In this document: one piece after another, positions 11,801 through 24,254 of the stretch | Position numbering within the stretch: position 1 is the first letter of the stretch | Layout: every line of letters starts with the position of its first letter | Source of the DNA: Cololabis saira | Lineage: Eukaryota; Chordata; Actinopteri; Beloniformes; Belonidae | DNA length: 64,000 nucleotides | Reading direction: 5' to 3' | Assembly (NCBI RefSeq): GCF_033807715.1 | Contig: NC_084590.1 | Location: 38,903,505-38,967,504, forward strand | Program-made: the position numbers and the translations under genes | Notes under the pieces: model-generated | Told to the model about the DNA's origin: nothing | Database searches by the model: none | Seen by the model: only the letters and a program-made list of their open reading frames with translations

Positions 11801-14547
11801 CTGGATTGAGATCTGCTCTGGGATCCTGTCCAGTTAACAGCATAGTGGCTTATAACAGAGACACCTACCTCAGCACTGCTCTCTAATTAATACACTATCA
11901 ATCACACTGTCTGACATGTCGTTCTCCTGCTGCACGAAATTCCTGAGACGTTGTAGGGAGTCTAACTAATTCTGATGGAAATCACTTTATTCTTCAGGAA
12001 TGCATTGTGTTGAGGAGGAAAGGCATGCACAGTATTGAGAGCGATGCTGAGGAATTCCCCAAAACAATTAAATTGCTCAACCAAACACTTTTTTCAAGAA
12101 AGAAAAAAACGTGGGTATAAAAAGGCGACTCTAATCCCATTACTCCGCGTTTCTCATTGCTGTCACTTGAGAACTTTTAGAATTTACTGACTATTTAGTT
12201 CGTCATTTTGAAGCTTAAAGCAAAAAAGCTTTGGCACTGAGGTGAACGATCACTGTCGGGGTCAGCACACAGAAACCGGTGTGAATTCCTTCATCTCCTC
12301 ACCATGGTAGGCTTACTGAACTTTGTTGCAATTGCACATCTCAAGTCAACAACACAAATTCATCAAAGCATCATGGAGTGACAGGATGAGCTGAAATAAT
12401 ATATATAACCATGGAAACTATTTTTTTCCCCTGCTCTGTATTAGCTGCTGTGATGACTTCCTTTGGTAGGTGTGAAGCTTTTGGTTGGTTCCACAGGAAA
12501 CACGGAAGACCCACACCCTCTATTATCAAGTAAACTCTCTATTTATGGCACGTCATCTCATTTTATTCCAAGCCTGTCACAAGAGAATAAAAAAAGTAAA
12601 TTAAAATGTGCAGAAAGGTTTCCATAACGTTGTTTAAATCAGAAAATGTTCATATTCACAAACTGTAGAGTAAATCTATTAAACTGAGGCTGTCGTGACA
12701 GTGACCAGTCAGCAGATTTAATGCAATCTGATTTATATACGTTTTACATTTGGACTCAATTGAAATTTATTGGATTGTAACAGAGTTAGGAATTTGAATG
12801 TTATTAGACATAATTGGACTTACTTCATTGGATTGCATTGAACTTGTTTGCTTTCTGTGTAAAGTGCCTTGAGATAACGTTTGTTGTGAGTTAGCTCTGC
12901 AAATAAAGTAAATTAATTGGATTTTTCCAATTATATATTAGGGTAAGGCATCAGCTCTCAGTGCTTTCAACTTTACCAAAGATTTGTTCGAGGGTGCCAT
13001 CATCCATGTGGTTATGATCCTGAGCGAACATCAACAGAGCAACAAACAGGGCTGGAGAGTTGGAAATGATAAACTTTGCTATGGAGTTTATTTAACCTTA
13101 TTTCATTAGATTCCTTGTGGAGTTTGTTTGAAACACTTCCTCATGGAGATAATAAAACCATCTAAATGAATACATGAGACTGAAGATTACAGCCTTTTAT
13201 ATGTGCTGCTTAAAATTAAAGGGGGGGAAAGGAATTAATAGAGTGGAGATGGAGGTTGTGCCCTATGATTGGACCCAGAGGAGAGTAAAGAAGGTCTAGA
13301 TGAATAATTGAGGCAAAAACAGATTGCTTTCCACTGAATGTTCAGATTCTGGCATTCTCACAGCCAGGTTTACATCACTTTTAAATCTTATTTTTAATAA
13401 CTTTTCATTCATTTTTGTACAACTGGTTGGAGCTGAACATCTTTGCAAGGCAGCAGGAAGCTCAGAAAACATTTTTACTTTCTTTCAGAAGTTTGTTTTT
13501 GCAGCTCACATTTTCATTCTTGTTTATCTAACCTGGGCCAGGATGATGTGCTGCGGTTCACACGAAGGGACCAGCACGTCTGCTTATCGCCTGAGGCTTT
13601 TCTGCAAGTGCTTCGGGTTGCCTGCTGCATTCAAAAGGCATGCAGTCTGAATTGATTATTTTAAATAATAATAAGTGTATAACTTTTCCATTTCTTTGCG
13701 TTATAGACCTGTGTTGGACAGTTAACCATCCTAAGGATATTTCATTTTTTGTTGGGATGGGACAGTTGCAGTACCAGGCCCTGATAATCGCATGGCATAC
13801 TGCTGATTTAAGCTAATTTAAGCTCTGTAAATATTAGTTATTTACTGGAAAAGTGGATTATGTTGCTGTAATGATCTGGTATACATGTATTTACGGCATT
13901 AGACTCCAATTCTAAGTAGGTCAGTATGCAGGGCTTTGCTTATAAGGCTGTCAACAGTAGATTACTGCAAATGTAAAGGGAAAAGTTTTTAAAAACTATT
14001 CAGCAATTTACAGAAGGAAGAAAAAGTATGTGAACCGTGTCAAATTTAATGGATTTTTCCATAAAATTGTCATGAAACAGCAATAAACACAATGTGTTTG
14101 AGCTGATAACTCAGAAATGAATATTATTTCTCCTGTCTCCTGTCTGATATACTCAATGAACATAATGCTGGAAGACATAAAACCCTTAAACCTTAATTAA
14201 ACCTTCTTTTGGCCAGAAAGACTTTAAGCAAGCCCTTTCGAATGGTCAACATCAGGCCGATGCAACGAAAGGTGGATATTTTTCTGTCACTCTTCCTTTT
14301 AGAAGTGCTACATTTGTAGGATGTCTGGTGTGAACAGCTCTCTTGAGGTCATTCTGCAACATTTCTGTGTGAGTTAGGTTGGTTCTGAGAGGGTCACTCT
14401 CAGCTGTGCCTTCATGGACTTACGTTAACTCTTTATAGTCGTGATGGATCCCCTGACTTTTACTAATATACTAACTAAACAGCCACTCTGACATGATCAT
14501 GTTGGATATTTTGGTAAACTTGGGAATTCATTTTTCTCCTTGATGAT
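8890..14547. other. Intergenic DNA, no gene recognised
   Basis: AT-rich sequence without a credible ORF or splice-supported exon. One retroelement-like tail is noted near 12.8 kb. Some of it may be conserved non-coding sequence, which cannot be judged from one genome. Confidence 0.5.
12740..12925 (+). mobile_element. Probable LINE/SINE 3' tail fragment
   Basis: The stretch with GTAAAGTGCCTTGAGATAACG followed by a CTCTGCAAATAAAGT-like end resembles the 3' tails shared by many fish non-LTR elements. Family placement is from memory and only the tail is present. Confidence 0.45.
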
Positions 14548-15182
14548 GGCTAGAACACTGGTTCTCGGCTGGCCCAGCTTCGGGACCCGCATTCACCCCT
14601 TAATGACAAGCTGCGACCTAACTTGTCGAAAATTTTCAAACACTTAAATACATTTAACAAAGAGATGGTGCAGTTTAAACCTCAGATTGTACAGAATTAA
14701 CAGTGTTTTCATGCAGAAACGTGAAATAAAAACATTCAACAACTGAGAAGGTATTCCAAAAATATTCAAAAATATCTAGTTTTAGCTGAATATCCACTAA
14801 TTGAATATATAACATGTACTAGTAAAACTATCTTCACATAACCAAGCTTTAAAGGGGACCTATTATGAAAAACACATTTTTTCTTGCTTTAACATATATA
14901 AAGTGGTCTCCCCTCAGCCTGCCAACTCAGAGAAGGAAGAAAGCAACAAAATTCTGCAGTGTCTGTACAGCCGCCCGGAGGATCCTTCCAGTGTCATGTG
15001 ACTTCTACGAGCCGTTCAGATTCTGCTCCCGTCATTACGTAACGACGGGAGCAGATCTCCATAGGTCGGCCTCCACTGCTGAAACCACGCCCACAACTAA
15101 CTCCGCCGGGACAAAAACTCCGCCATTGTTCAGAAGTCGTGGCTGTTTCCACAGCGAGGGACCGTTTTTGCATCGACACTTA

Positions 15183-15662
15183 AGGCTGAATTATGCTTCT
15201 GCGTCAAAATGGCGCCGTGCCTACGGCGTGTGGTTTGGATCGACGCAGACGACACGCCGTCACCTGCGCCGTCTCTGACGTGCACCTCCTGAAAATTGTA
15301 ACTACGCGTCGAGGAGACGCCGTCCACACGCAGACCGAGAGGGCTGTGATTGGTTCGTTTGAAAGCGAAGCATTTCCGGTTTCCGGTTTGAATCAGTAGT
15401 GAACTTCCAGGGCTCTTTTCTTCGTTTATGTGTGATTTTTTTTGTTTTTGTTTTTTGCACAATAGTTGTCCTTATTTCTTTGATTTACTGTGACCGGAAA
15501 AAGTCGGATAAACCATTCAGAAAAAGATCGCTAACTAGTGGCCGCGGGGGGTACTGCACCGCGACCAAAATGAAGAGACGGAGAAGTCCGAAGGGTTCAG
15601 CACGGCGTCACGGCTGCGGCGTGTGCTCTGCGTTGGTGTGACGCAGAAGCATAATTCAGCCT
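15183..15662. mobile_element. PIF/Harbinger-type MITE, 480 bp, nested
   Basis: Perfect inverted termini AGGCTGAATTATGCTTCTG and their inverse, flanked by TTA at 15180-15182 and 15663-15665. Same family as the short copies at 6833 and 16259, but with a longer GC-rich interior. The interior ORFs show no known domain. Confidence 0.78.
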
Positions 15663-16258
15663 TTAACCTCATAAAAGGATCAGTGCCCAAGGTACGGACC
15701 CGGCAACTGGACACGAGTCAGCGGTAAGTGACTTTATTTTTTTAATGTTATTTATATTTGTTTACAAGTATGATCTTTGCATGGGCTAAGTATTTAGCTT
15801 AGCTCCAGAGCACCGGAGCTGCTCACCGGACCGGACCAGTGAGCAGCTCCGGTGCTCCAGTGTTCCCTAACGGAGTGTTAGGGAACACTGGAGCTCTATT
15901 AGTAATACATTTTTCTTCTGTTCATGGTTTCAGATCTTCCAAGCAATGCACCTGAAGCTGTTCAACGACACCTTCAGAAGACGCACGGTCCTTCCTTGAG
16001 CCAGCAATAGTGCATAAATGTTATTTATATACAACTTATGTTATTTTATTTTTTTTAACAATAAAGTTGTCATTTCTGAACATTCAGTGTTGTGATTTAT
16101 TTACAGTTAACATGATTAATTTGTCTTGTAACATAAGAAATGAAATGATGAGGAATCGGAGTAAATAACTGTGGTGTACCTGTTTAGAATTCAATTAAAT
16201 CTTCCTGTGTGAATTAGTGTGAAGACGAGGTGAACCGGATCCCCCTTCAGGTAACTAA

Positions 16259-16345
16259 AGGCTGATTTATGGTTCCGCGTTACACCAACGCAGAGCCTAC
16301 GGCGTAGGGAACGCGTCGATTTAACGCAGGACCGTAATTCAGGCT
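16259..16345. mobile_element. PIF/Harbinger-type MITE, 87 bp, nested
   Basis: Inverted termini AGGCTGATTTATGGTTCCG and a diverged inverse, flanked by TAA (16256-16258) and TTA (16346-16348). Confidence 0.65.
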
Positions 16346-17023
16346 TTAAGATCCTGCATGCAAGCGTCCAACTGTCGCGTCGAGCTGCGTGACATCGGAC
16401 GCTCTCTGTCCACACTGAAACCGTTAAACTCGCGGCCAGTTAGGACAATCCAATACAAAAAAAATAAAGCAAATGGAATTGATTTTGTCGCCGAAGCTCA
16501 CTCGCATGGGACACGCTTTGCGTACGCAGCCAGCTGCTCTTCTGCCAGAGCGAGGCTTTGTTCCTTCCCCTGCTACACGTCATTCAGGCAGCCAATCAGC
16601 ACAGAGCCTCATTATCATAGCCCCGCCCCTCAGAATCCCTCATAGAGAAGGAGGTTAGAAGCGGTAAAAATAGAGACATGGCCCAGAGGCTGAATTTCTG
16701 ATTTATGTAGAAAAAACAAACTTTTGATTGTTTTTAAGACATTCAAGGCCTGTTTAAAATATACATTAAATGCCATAATAGGTCCCCTTTAAACGTAATG
16801 CTGACAGAAAAAACATAGCAGCAATTTGTAACAGACTCAGCTGGTGTTTTCCTGTAAAACACATGAAATAAAAAAGTGAAACAACTGAGAAGTAGTTCTG
16901 AAAATACTCAAGAAAATATATAGCTTCACCTTTACCTGAGGAAAAAGCCAGCGATCCACTGAAACCCGGTCCACGGCCCACTTTTGGGTCCCGACCCACC
17001 AGTTGAGAATCACTGGGCCAGAA

Positions 17024-19330
17024 CTCAAGGCTCAGTGAGGCAAGTCCAAGTCCCGGTGCTCCCTACGTCACACTTGATGTTTTGATGTTGGCAAACTGTG
17101 TTTATCCGCCACATTCGTGCCTTTGCAGTCACCTTGGTTGAGAACCCACTTCTCTGAAGGCTCACCGCAGTCCCAAACTGTCTCCATTAATAGACATTTT
17201 GTCTAACTGTGGAGACACTTGAGATGACTTTGTACCCCTTTCCAACCTCATGCTGAGTGATTACTCTTGACTGTATGCCGTCAGAGAGTTTTTCCGAGGC
17301 ATGGTTCATATCAGCAGATGCTTCTAGCTCACTTACTTTTTCCACCGGCGCTTTGAATGTTTAATGAAAGTGTTCAATAAAGCCATGAGAAATCATATTG
17401 TGTTCCTGCTAGTGTGCCATTGTGTTTGTCTATTACTGTGACTTAGATGTGGATCACATAAATCTTATTGCAAAATTATACACAAAGGTTATTCCACAGG
17501 GTTTACATATATATTTTCCTTTACACTGTATTGGCATGGTCAACCCACCCCCCAAATCCCCTCAGGGTCTGGTCAGCTTCAGGAATCTTATATCAAATTC
17601 CCGCAGCAAGAATCTCAGGAATACAGTGCCATCAAAAGCCAAGAACACACAGGTGTGACCAGGCACATCCATCATCTGAAGGTGGAGCCAACATGTCAGT
17701 TGTAATCTATGACTTTAACTCATTCTGCCGAAAAACTGCTGCAGCATGCAGGATAACCTGTTGTGTAAAATAAGTCCGCCATGGGAAACATAAAAAATGC
17801 ATGTCAGAAGTTTAGGAACAATGCTAAATAGCAAAGCCAAAGAAATGTATGGCACACTTGAGAAGGAAGATGGAGTACAAAGGTGATGGAGAGGAAATTT
17901 AACATAAGAAAGGACCCTTGGGACGATCCTTCATCAGTATTTCATGTTTCAGTATTAATCATGCACAGATGTTCAAAGGGAGCTCTGCCATACTCTCAAA
18001 GCCATATGGGTTTTGCTTTGCACAAACACTACAATCAGTAGCAGTCTAAAATACAACTGTTGAACTTGAAGTCAGAAAATACAAATAAATATAAATGTAC
18101 AACCATTTTAATACTGAAGAAAATCCCTTTTGTAAGTTAATAAAAAACAACCACACATCTGGATTTTCTCTGTGATGATATGATAAGGTTTGAACCAAAA
18201 CAGTTTTTGTCTCTTTAACTTAAACTTTTCTTGAGCCAAATAATAAAAAAAAAAAAAATGCAAAGGTTGTCACAACAAATAAAGTGAAAGTATGATCACG
18301 GCAGTGTAAAAAAAAAAAAAAAAAAAAGCTGAGCTGACGGCTCAAGATGCCGTCAGCGCATTGCTTTCTGCATGTCAAGGTCATGGACCACTTTCCAGTG
18401 CGAAATCAGTGTTACTAAAGCTGATTTTCTAGCATTCGACTGAAAAGCTCATTCACACACTGCTGCTCAACGCTCGCAGTCAAAGAACCTCCACGAGAGG
18501 AAAAAAAGACTCAGTGATCCGTGAAGGAGAATGTGACTGACTGAAGAGAAGGAAAATTTCGAGTGAAACACACGACGAGATCATCAAGAAAAAAGCCAGA
18601 AACCTCAATTATAAATGACAGACATTACTATAAGCTGATTTTGAATCATATTAATATTTAAATGTCCTTGTGATAACTGCAATGACAAAAAACAGTTAGT
18701 TCACTCTGCAAGATATTAGTCAGAAAGTGCTGTTATAGCACATTTACTTAATCATTTTCCAAGAAAAGTGAGTTCCTCCTATATCTACTAAAGTGGATTA
18801 AAAATTTTATGGGTTATGAATTCAGCATTCATCTAACAACTAACCATTACCTAAGATCTAAGGCCTCTGGGTTAGGGGAGCTGCTGCATTAGAGAGATTC
18901 TCGTTTTCTTTTTTTTTTCAGGGCTGTTGAGGAGCAAATTTTTACTAGTCTAAAATAAGTCTTTCACAGCTGCTCAGGCGAACTCTATAATGTCACTGCT
19001 GCATCTGTGAGCTACCACACACTAACTCCACATAACAGTCCCACTGTGCTGTTCTGCAGCTCAGACTGTGGCGTGCAGACCACAGACCTTGTTGATATGA
19101 ATTCCTATCTGGTGTAAAAGTGACTTGTTAATATTAGTTACTACGGTGTTCCGACGAAACCCTATTAGATTTATGGCGTTTCAGCTGTTTTAGATGCTGA
19201 AATCTCACTCTTTCATGAGCCTCATTCTGAGTAGCTGCTCGCCAGCTCTTCATCACAGTTCCTCCCTGATTCTCCAAACTGAGAGAAGTGTGACCGCAGT
19301 CTACCGTAAGTAGTAAGTAAGTAAGACACT
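17024..19330. other. Intergenic DNA, no gene recognised
   Basis: No credible coding sequence on either strand. Two poly-A runs (near 18250 and 18310) are the only low-complexity features. Confidence 0.5.
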
Positions 19331-19359
19331 TAATATTCAGAAGTACTTAGCCCAATGCC

Positions 19360-20228
19360 ATTTTGAAGAAAAAAATACATTACGTTTTCTAGTAATAATG
19401 TCAGATGAAGCGTTCCAAACCAAAAATAATGAACCCTCTAGTGCAGGGGTCGGCAACCCAAAATGTTGAAAGAGCCATATTGGACCAAAAACACAAAAAA
19501 CAAATATGTCTGGAGCCGCAAAAAATGAAAAGTCTTGTATAAACCTTAGAATGAAGACAAATGGCGAAAGGCGAAATGTCGAGAAAAAAGTCGAAATGTT
19601 GAGAAAAAAGTCGAAATGACGAGAAAAAAGTCGAAATGTCGAGGAAATAGTCAAAATGTCGAGATTAATGTTGAAGTACAATCTCGAGAAAAAAGTCGAA
19701 ATGTTGAGAAAAAAGTCGAAATGTCGAGATTAATGTTGAAGTAGAATTTCGAGAAAAAAGTCGAAATGTCGAGAAAAAAGTAGAAATGTCGTGATTAAAA
19801 AGGAAAGGAAAAAGGAAGAAAAAAAGAGAAAAAGGGAAAAAAGAAAAAAAGAAGAAAAAAAGGAAAAAAAAGGTCAAACATTAAAAAAAAAAAAGCTCCA
19901 GGGAGCCACTAGGGCGGCGCTAAAGAGCCGCATGAGGCTCTAGAGCCGCGGGTTGCCGACCCCTGCTCTAGTGTATCTCTCCGTTGCCTTGAACAGGCTG
20001 TGTGCTGCAAAATGTGCTGCAATTCGGGGACCAAATTTCCCGCGCTGTCCTGCGGATGTGACGTCACATGACGCTGCATGTGCATTCTCCCTGTTCTCCC
20101 CTTTATAATAGATCCATGGTTCTCCCGTGCCGGCTTCGCTGTTGGCTGCAGTACCCCCGACGGCCGTCGTGGCGAAGGGTGGCGCTAGAGAGTCTCATTT
20201 CTTAAAAGGAGCCTCATGCACTTTGAAG
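19360..20228. mobile_element. TTAA-type MITE (diverged ends) hosting a hAT insertion
   Basis: From about 19380 to 20228, minus the inserted hAT, this stretch is nearly colinear with the element at 44186-44514: AATAATGTCAGATGAAGCG, the CTGTGTGCTGCAAAATGTG core, a CpG-rich block and the AGCCTCATGC end. Its own terminal repeats are eroded. Confidence 0.7.
19444..19965. mobile_element. Non-autonomous hAT element, 522 bp
   Basis: Termini CAGGGGTCGGCAACCC and their inverse, with a perfect 8-bp duplication CTCTAGTG (19436-19443, 19966-19973). The interior has short tandem GTCGAAATGTCGAGAAAAAA-like units (19570-19790) and an A/G-rich tract, with no transposase. The related element at 44186 retains one CTCTAGTG, i.e. 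an empty site. Confidence 0.92.
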
Positions 20229-23200
20229 GACAAAGTAATGGGAATAAACAGAAAAGCACACATGACTGCGAAAAACATTTGAGACCAAACACAGATGCAT
20301 TTAAATAAAAATGATAACTGTTTCCATTATTATTTATGTATCTATTCCTCTTTTTGCCCAACTTTTAGAGAAGTGAGGAATTACAAGGCGTTAAACATGG
20401 AGCAGCTGTCGGTAAAAGCTGTATATCGTCCTTTGACGAACAGAATGAACCACTTTATTGATATAAATGAGGGAGTCATTTCATTCCTGTTGTCAAGGTT
20501 CTTGAGCCTGGACCAAGTGTGTTGTTTCATTGGCGTGCCAAGAGAGAAAACAGGCTGAGACAAGCACGAGAATGGAATAACATGGTGTAGTCTGACTCAA
20601 GTGTTTTTCTAATCACCGAAGGGAGTCTGCAGGAGCAGGAAGCTCTCTCCAGGTCCTCTCAGGTCTGGTATTAACATTATATCTGCTGCATTACTACATT
20701 GGTTCTGCGATCACTCTGTGGGTGTCTTCATGTTTGTGTGTCTTCACCTTTACATTTCCATAGAGACCCCTAATACGTTGTGTAAAGAAGTGAAAAACAG
20801 TCAAATAAATACTTGGATTGACATTGATAGTGTGAATCTCCTTTTACATATAAAACTGTGTGTGAGTTTTTGTTATAATAGCTTTCGACCAACAGCAGAA
20901 GGTATGCTGCAAAAACAGCCTCTTTCAAAATACGTCGAATATTTCATAAATCCAGTCAGAATTGCGTTATTTTATCCAAAATGATCTTTGTCAATGGAGT
21001 AAGAAATATTTTCTTGACTAGAAGTTTTAAAACTGGAAAAACCTCTACAAATAGTCATTTCATTTTCTTCAATAAAGGCTTTTTTTACTTTCTTAGAAAT
21101 TATTTTTTACCATGTTTTATCTGTAGCTGTGGAAAAGAGTTGGTAAAGCCATAAAAAACGAAGCAATGATAATAACTAAGACGAGCCACGAACTATCAGA
21201 AATCATTAAAATGGTGCATGAGTTCATTTTCTTGCCCAAGGACACTTCCACATAGAAGGTAGAAAATCCCAAATGGAGCTCATTTCTCCACCTGCTGAGC
21301 CGCAGCTGCCCCATCTACCAATATCAGCCTCTCATAAATTTAAGTTGACATTGTTAAAAATGTGTGAAACGCCCCCCTTCTTCTTTAATGTATTAAAAAA
21401 AAGCACCTGCTTAACCAGCTGACACATTAATGTATAAACATTTTAACGAGTCTAACGTACATTTTATACATTTCATTGCTAATACTTACTTTTTTACTGC
21501 TCTTTGAAATAAATGTCAGATTCTTGTGCAAACATTTGATGTTGTGCTCTTTTCCATATTTCCCCTACACACGCAACGCAGCCACAGTAAAAAGAAAAAA
21601 AAGGAAAAAAGCCCAATAAAACAGGCAGAGATGCTGGGATTTAACGTTGATAAATTATGGGATATTACAAAGTGTCATGTGGTGAAAATAAAACTGCTTC
21701 CACAATCATCAGATTTAGGCTGAGTATTTCTAGAACGGCAAGACAAGTGCTTATTATGTGAAACATGTAAAACAATTCAGCAGCATTCTTGTCGTAGTGA
21801 CAACCCGCAAGCCAATGGCTTATCCCAAAACACCAAACCCAATCCGGTCGCGGCACAAAGAGTCTAAATTTAATAGGACTTCAGAAAGCATCCTCCATCA
21901 CCCTGTGGGGAATGACTCCGAGGAGCAGAAACATCTGTACCTTACGTGAGATGATCTCCACATCTGGTCCGATTGTTTCAGGGGCGTGGGCATATACACC
22001 AACAGCTGCAGCCAACCACTCCCAGATGTTTTTGATAGGCAGAGTATCTAGCTGTTTGTTAAGCAGGAGGTGATCTTTGATCCGTCAGCGGCGTTGGCTG
22101 TAGTGTTATGGTGAGCAGGGCCTGAAATGCTTTGAGAGGCACACAACGGAAGCGCAGCAACCTCACAGAAGGGCCTGTGGTTCGCTGTGGAGAAAACAGG
22201 CATGGCAAAGTGGCTTCAGCTGTGGAAAAGAGCTTTGGAAACCACCCAGAGATTTTGGTCAGACCTAGCTGCGCTACTGGCACCGTAACAGAGGAAGTCA
22301 ACATATGTATAGTATAACCTTGTGATTTACAGTTGGGCCGAAAGATCACAGGAAGGATTGTAATATTTGAATGAGTTTTTAAAGAGAACAATATAAAAAT
22401 ATCTAAACTACTGTAAAAGAAAAAATTCTCTAAATCTTTAAAGTGAAAAAAAAAAACATCTGTGTTATTATATTCAACTCAGTTCCTGCAAACTTTTTCC
22501 GTATCAAAACAAATCGGTGTAGCACATTGTGGAATGGAAGCGACCAATGTCATAAATAACCTCTTCATTCTTCCACTGCAAAAAAAACACAAAATAAAGG
22601 GATAGAGTTTGTCCCAGCTTGATCACACATGACTAAATCTTCTTTGAACTGCTGAACATCCTACTCCTACAGCCCATAAAGGCCTAACCATCCCTGTCTG
22701 AGCTGTGACGGGCTTTGTACGCCCACCGTTGTGAGTTCACAGGCATGGTATTTTAGGATATGGTGCGCACTCGGCCGAAAACTTCAAAAACAAACCCAAG
22801 GTTTATTGGCCAGAATGATGTGCCACCCCTACTTCAGCTGTTATCAAAAAACTGTGTGGTCGGACACTAATTGCCTTCCCATCCGATTCTGAAGCCGTTT
22901 TCAGACCGAATTTAAGAAATGTTGCTTCACAGAGAATGTCCTTCAACAGAGAGCACAGCAGTCTCTAAGCAGAAACATAAACACTTTAAGGATCAAGACA
23001 CAAACTAGTGACCTATAAGAAGAGGGAAAACTGGACGAGTTCTTCAAGAATCCAGAGATACGTAACAACAGTGTCCTGTGTTTGCCGTGTGATTGATCTT
23101 GTGGGTAACTGAGGAAAAAAGAAACAAAAATAACATGTGTTGCTCTTTCAAAACTGCACCTATATATTACATCGCCCCAAGTGATCCTGCAAGCAAGTGC

Positions 23201-23482
23201 GTTCATATGTCCTGTTTAAATGTCAACAAGGAAACCTCCAAAATGGCTGGAGCTGTGATGACAGCATTGTATTTATGCCCAAGCCACAATTTCTCCCAAA
23301 ACCTAACCTGCGGTTGTGATTCCTAAACCCCAGTCTAAAGATAAGCCACAAACCAAGATGAAAACATTACAATAACTTGCTATATCATATTGTTTGAACA
23401 TATAGTTATTTTGGTACATTGACATTTAAATGCAATCTAAGTTTGTAGCATGCAAATTTGGTTTTTACATGTCTGTGTTGAA
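20229..23482. other. Intergenic DNA, no gene recognised
   Basis: No domain-bearing or splice-supported coding sequence. Short ORFs (61-110 codons) are present at the density expected by chance. Confidence 0.5.
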
Positions 23483-23486
23483 TTAA

Positions 23487-24250
23487 AGGAGCCGTCTGTA
23501 AGAAATGGCCAAAACTGGTACTGCAGTCATTTTCAAAATATTGTTGAGCGGCGTGTACCCTCCCCCACCTCCCCCCGACCAGAGGTTGCCAGGTTTTTCA
23601 TCCAACACGTTCGTAGCGGCTGCTGCGATAATTAGAGCCGAGCTGGCAACCCGGATGCCGAAACAATACTGACTTGGTGATTGGGAGATAGGTGGAGGGT
23701 GGAGCTTCAGAAACAATACTGACTTGGTGATTGGGAGATAGGTGGAGGGTGGAGCTTCAGAAACAATACTGACTTGGTGATTGGGAGATAGGTGGAGGGT
23801 GGAGCTTCAGAAACAATACTGACTTGGTGATTGGGAGATAGGTGGAGGGTGGAGCTTCAGAAACAATACTGACTTGGTGATTGGGAGATAGGTGGAGGGT
23901 GGAGCTTCAGAAACAATACTGACTTGGTGATTGGGAGATAGGTGGAGGGTGGAGCTTCAGAAACAATACTGACTTGGTGATTGGGAGATAGGTGGAGGGT
24001 GGAGCTTCAGAAACAATACTGACTTGGTGATTGGGAGATAGGTGGAGGGTGGAGCTTCAGGCCAAAACAAAAAATGACAACATAAACATCAGTTGAGGGC
24101 TGCAACTCCTCTTTTTAAACTGGAATATCCTGGCTTGAGTGCTGTTGTCAGTGACATAAGTATTTGAAATGAACATGATTTTTAAATGTCTGTTGACATA
24201 TCGGGGTCATTTTATGATTCGTTTTATTATTGCTCTTACATACAGCTCCT
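23487..24250. mobile_element. TTAA-flanked MITE containing an expanded minisatellite
   Basis: Termini AGGAGCCGTCTGTA and TACAGCTCCT are inverted and flanked by TTAA (23483-23486, 24251-24254). The terminal AGGAGC resembles the element at 44186. More than half its length is a tandem 50-bp repeat. Confidence 0.7.
23661..24060. repeat. Minisatellite, eight copies of a 50-bp unit
   Basis: Eight consecutive, apparently identical units beginning AAACAATACTGACTTGGTGA and ending GGAGCTTCAG. There are no spacers, so it is not CRISPR-like. It lies wholly inside the TTAA-flanked element. Confidence 0.98.
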
Positions 24251-24254
24251 TTAA

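Larger units (their letters stand above)
14853..16788. mobile_element. TTAA-flanked DNA element (Kolobok- or piggyBac-like MITE) carrying further MITEs
   Basis: The inverted termini AGGGGACCTATTATG / CATAATAGGTCCCCT are perfect and are flanked by TTAA on both sides (14849-14852, 16789-16792). A TTAA duplication is characteristic of piggyBac and Kolobok. The interior includes two Harbinger-type MITEs; no transposase was recognised. Confidence 0.72.
14556..17015. mobile_element. hAT element, outermost layer of a nested stack
   Basis: The left terminus CACTGGTTCTCGGCTGG and the right terminus (inverse CAGTGATTCTCAACTGG) are related inverted repeats, followed by CGGGACCC in both. The flanking 8-mers are GGCTAGAA (14548-14555) and GGCCAGAA (17016-17023), matching 7 of 8. 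The middle is filled by a TTAA-flanked element and further MITEs. No transposase remains. Confidence 0.7.

Noticed and set aside
13324..13655. Two overlapping ORFs of 108 and 70 codons
   Set aside because: Overlapping frames, no recognisable family; consistent with chance in a long non-coding region.
14865..15462. ORFs of 110-137 codons in the nested MITE stack
   Set aside because: They cross several element boundaries and contain no known domain.
23661..24060. Regular direct repeats that could suggest a CRISPR array
   Set aside because: Units are contiguous without spacers and the context is a vertebrate MITE.
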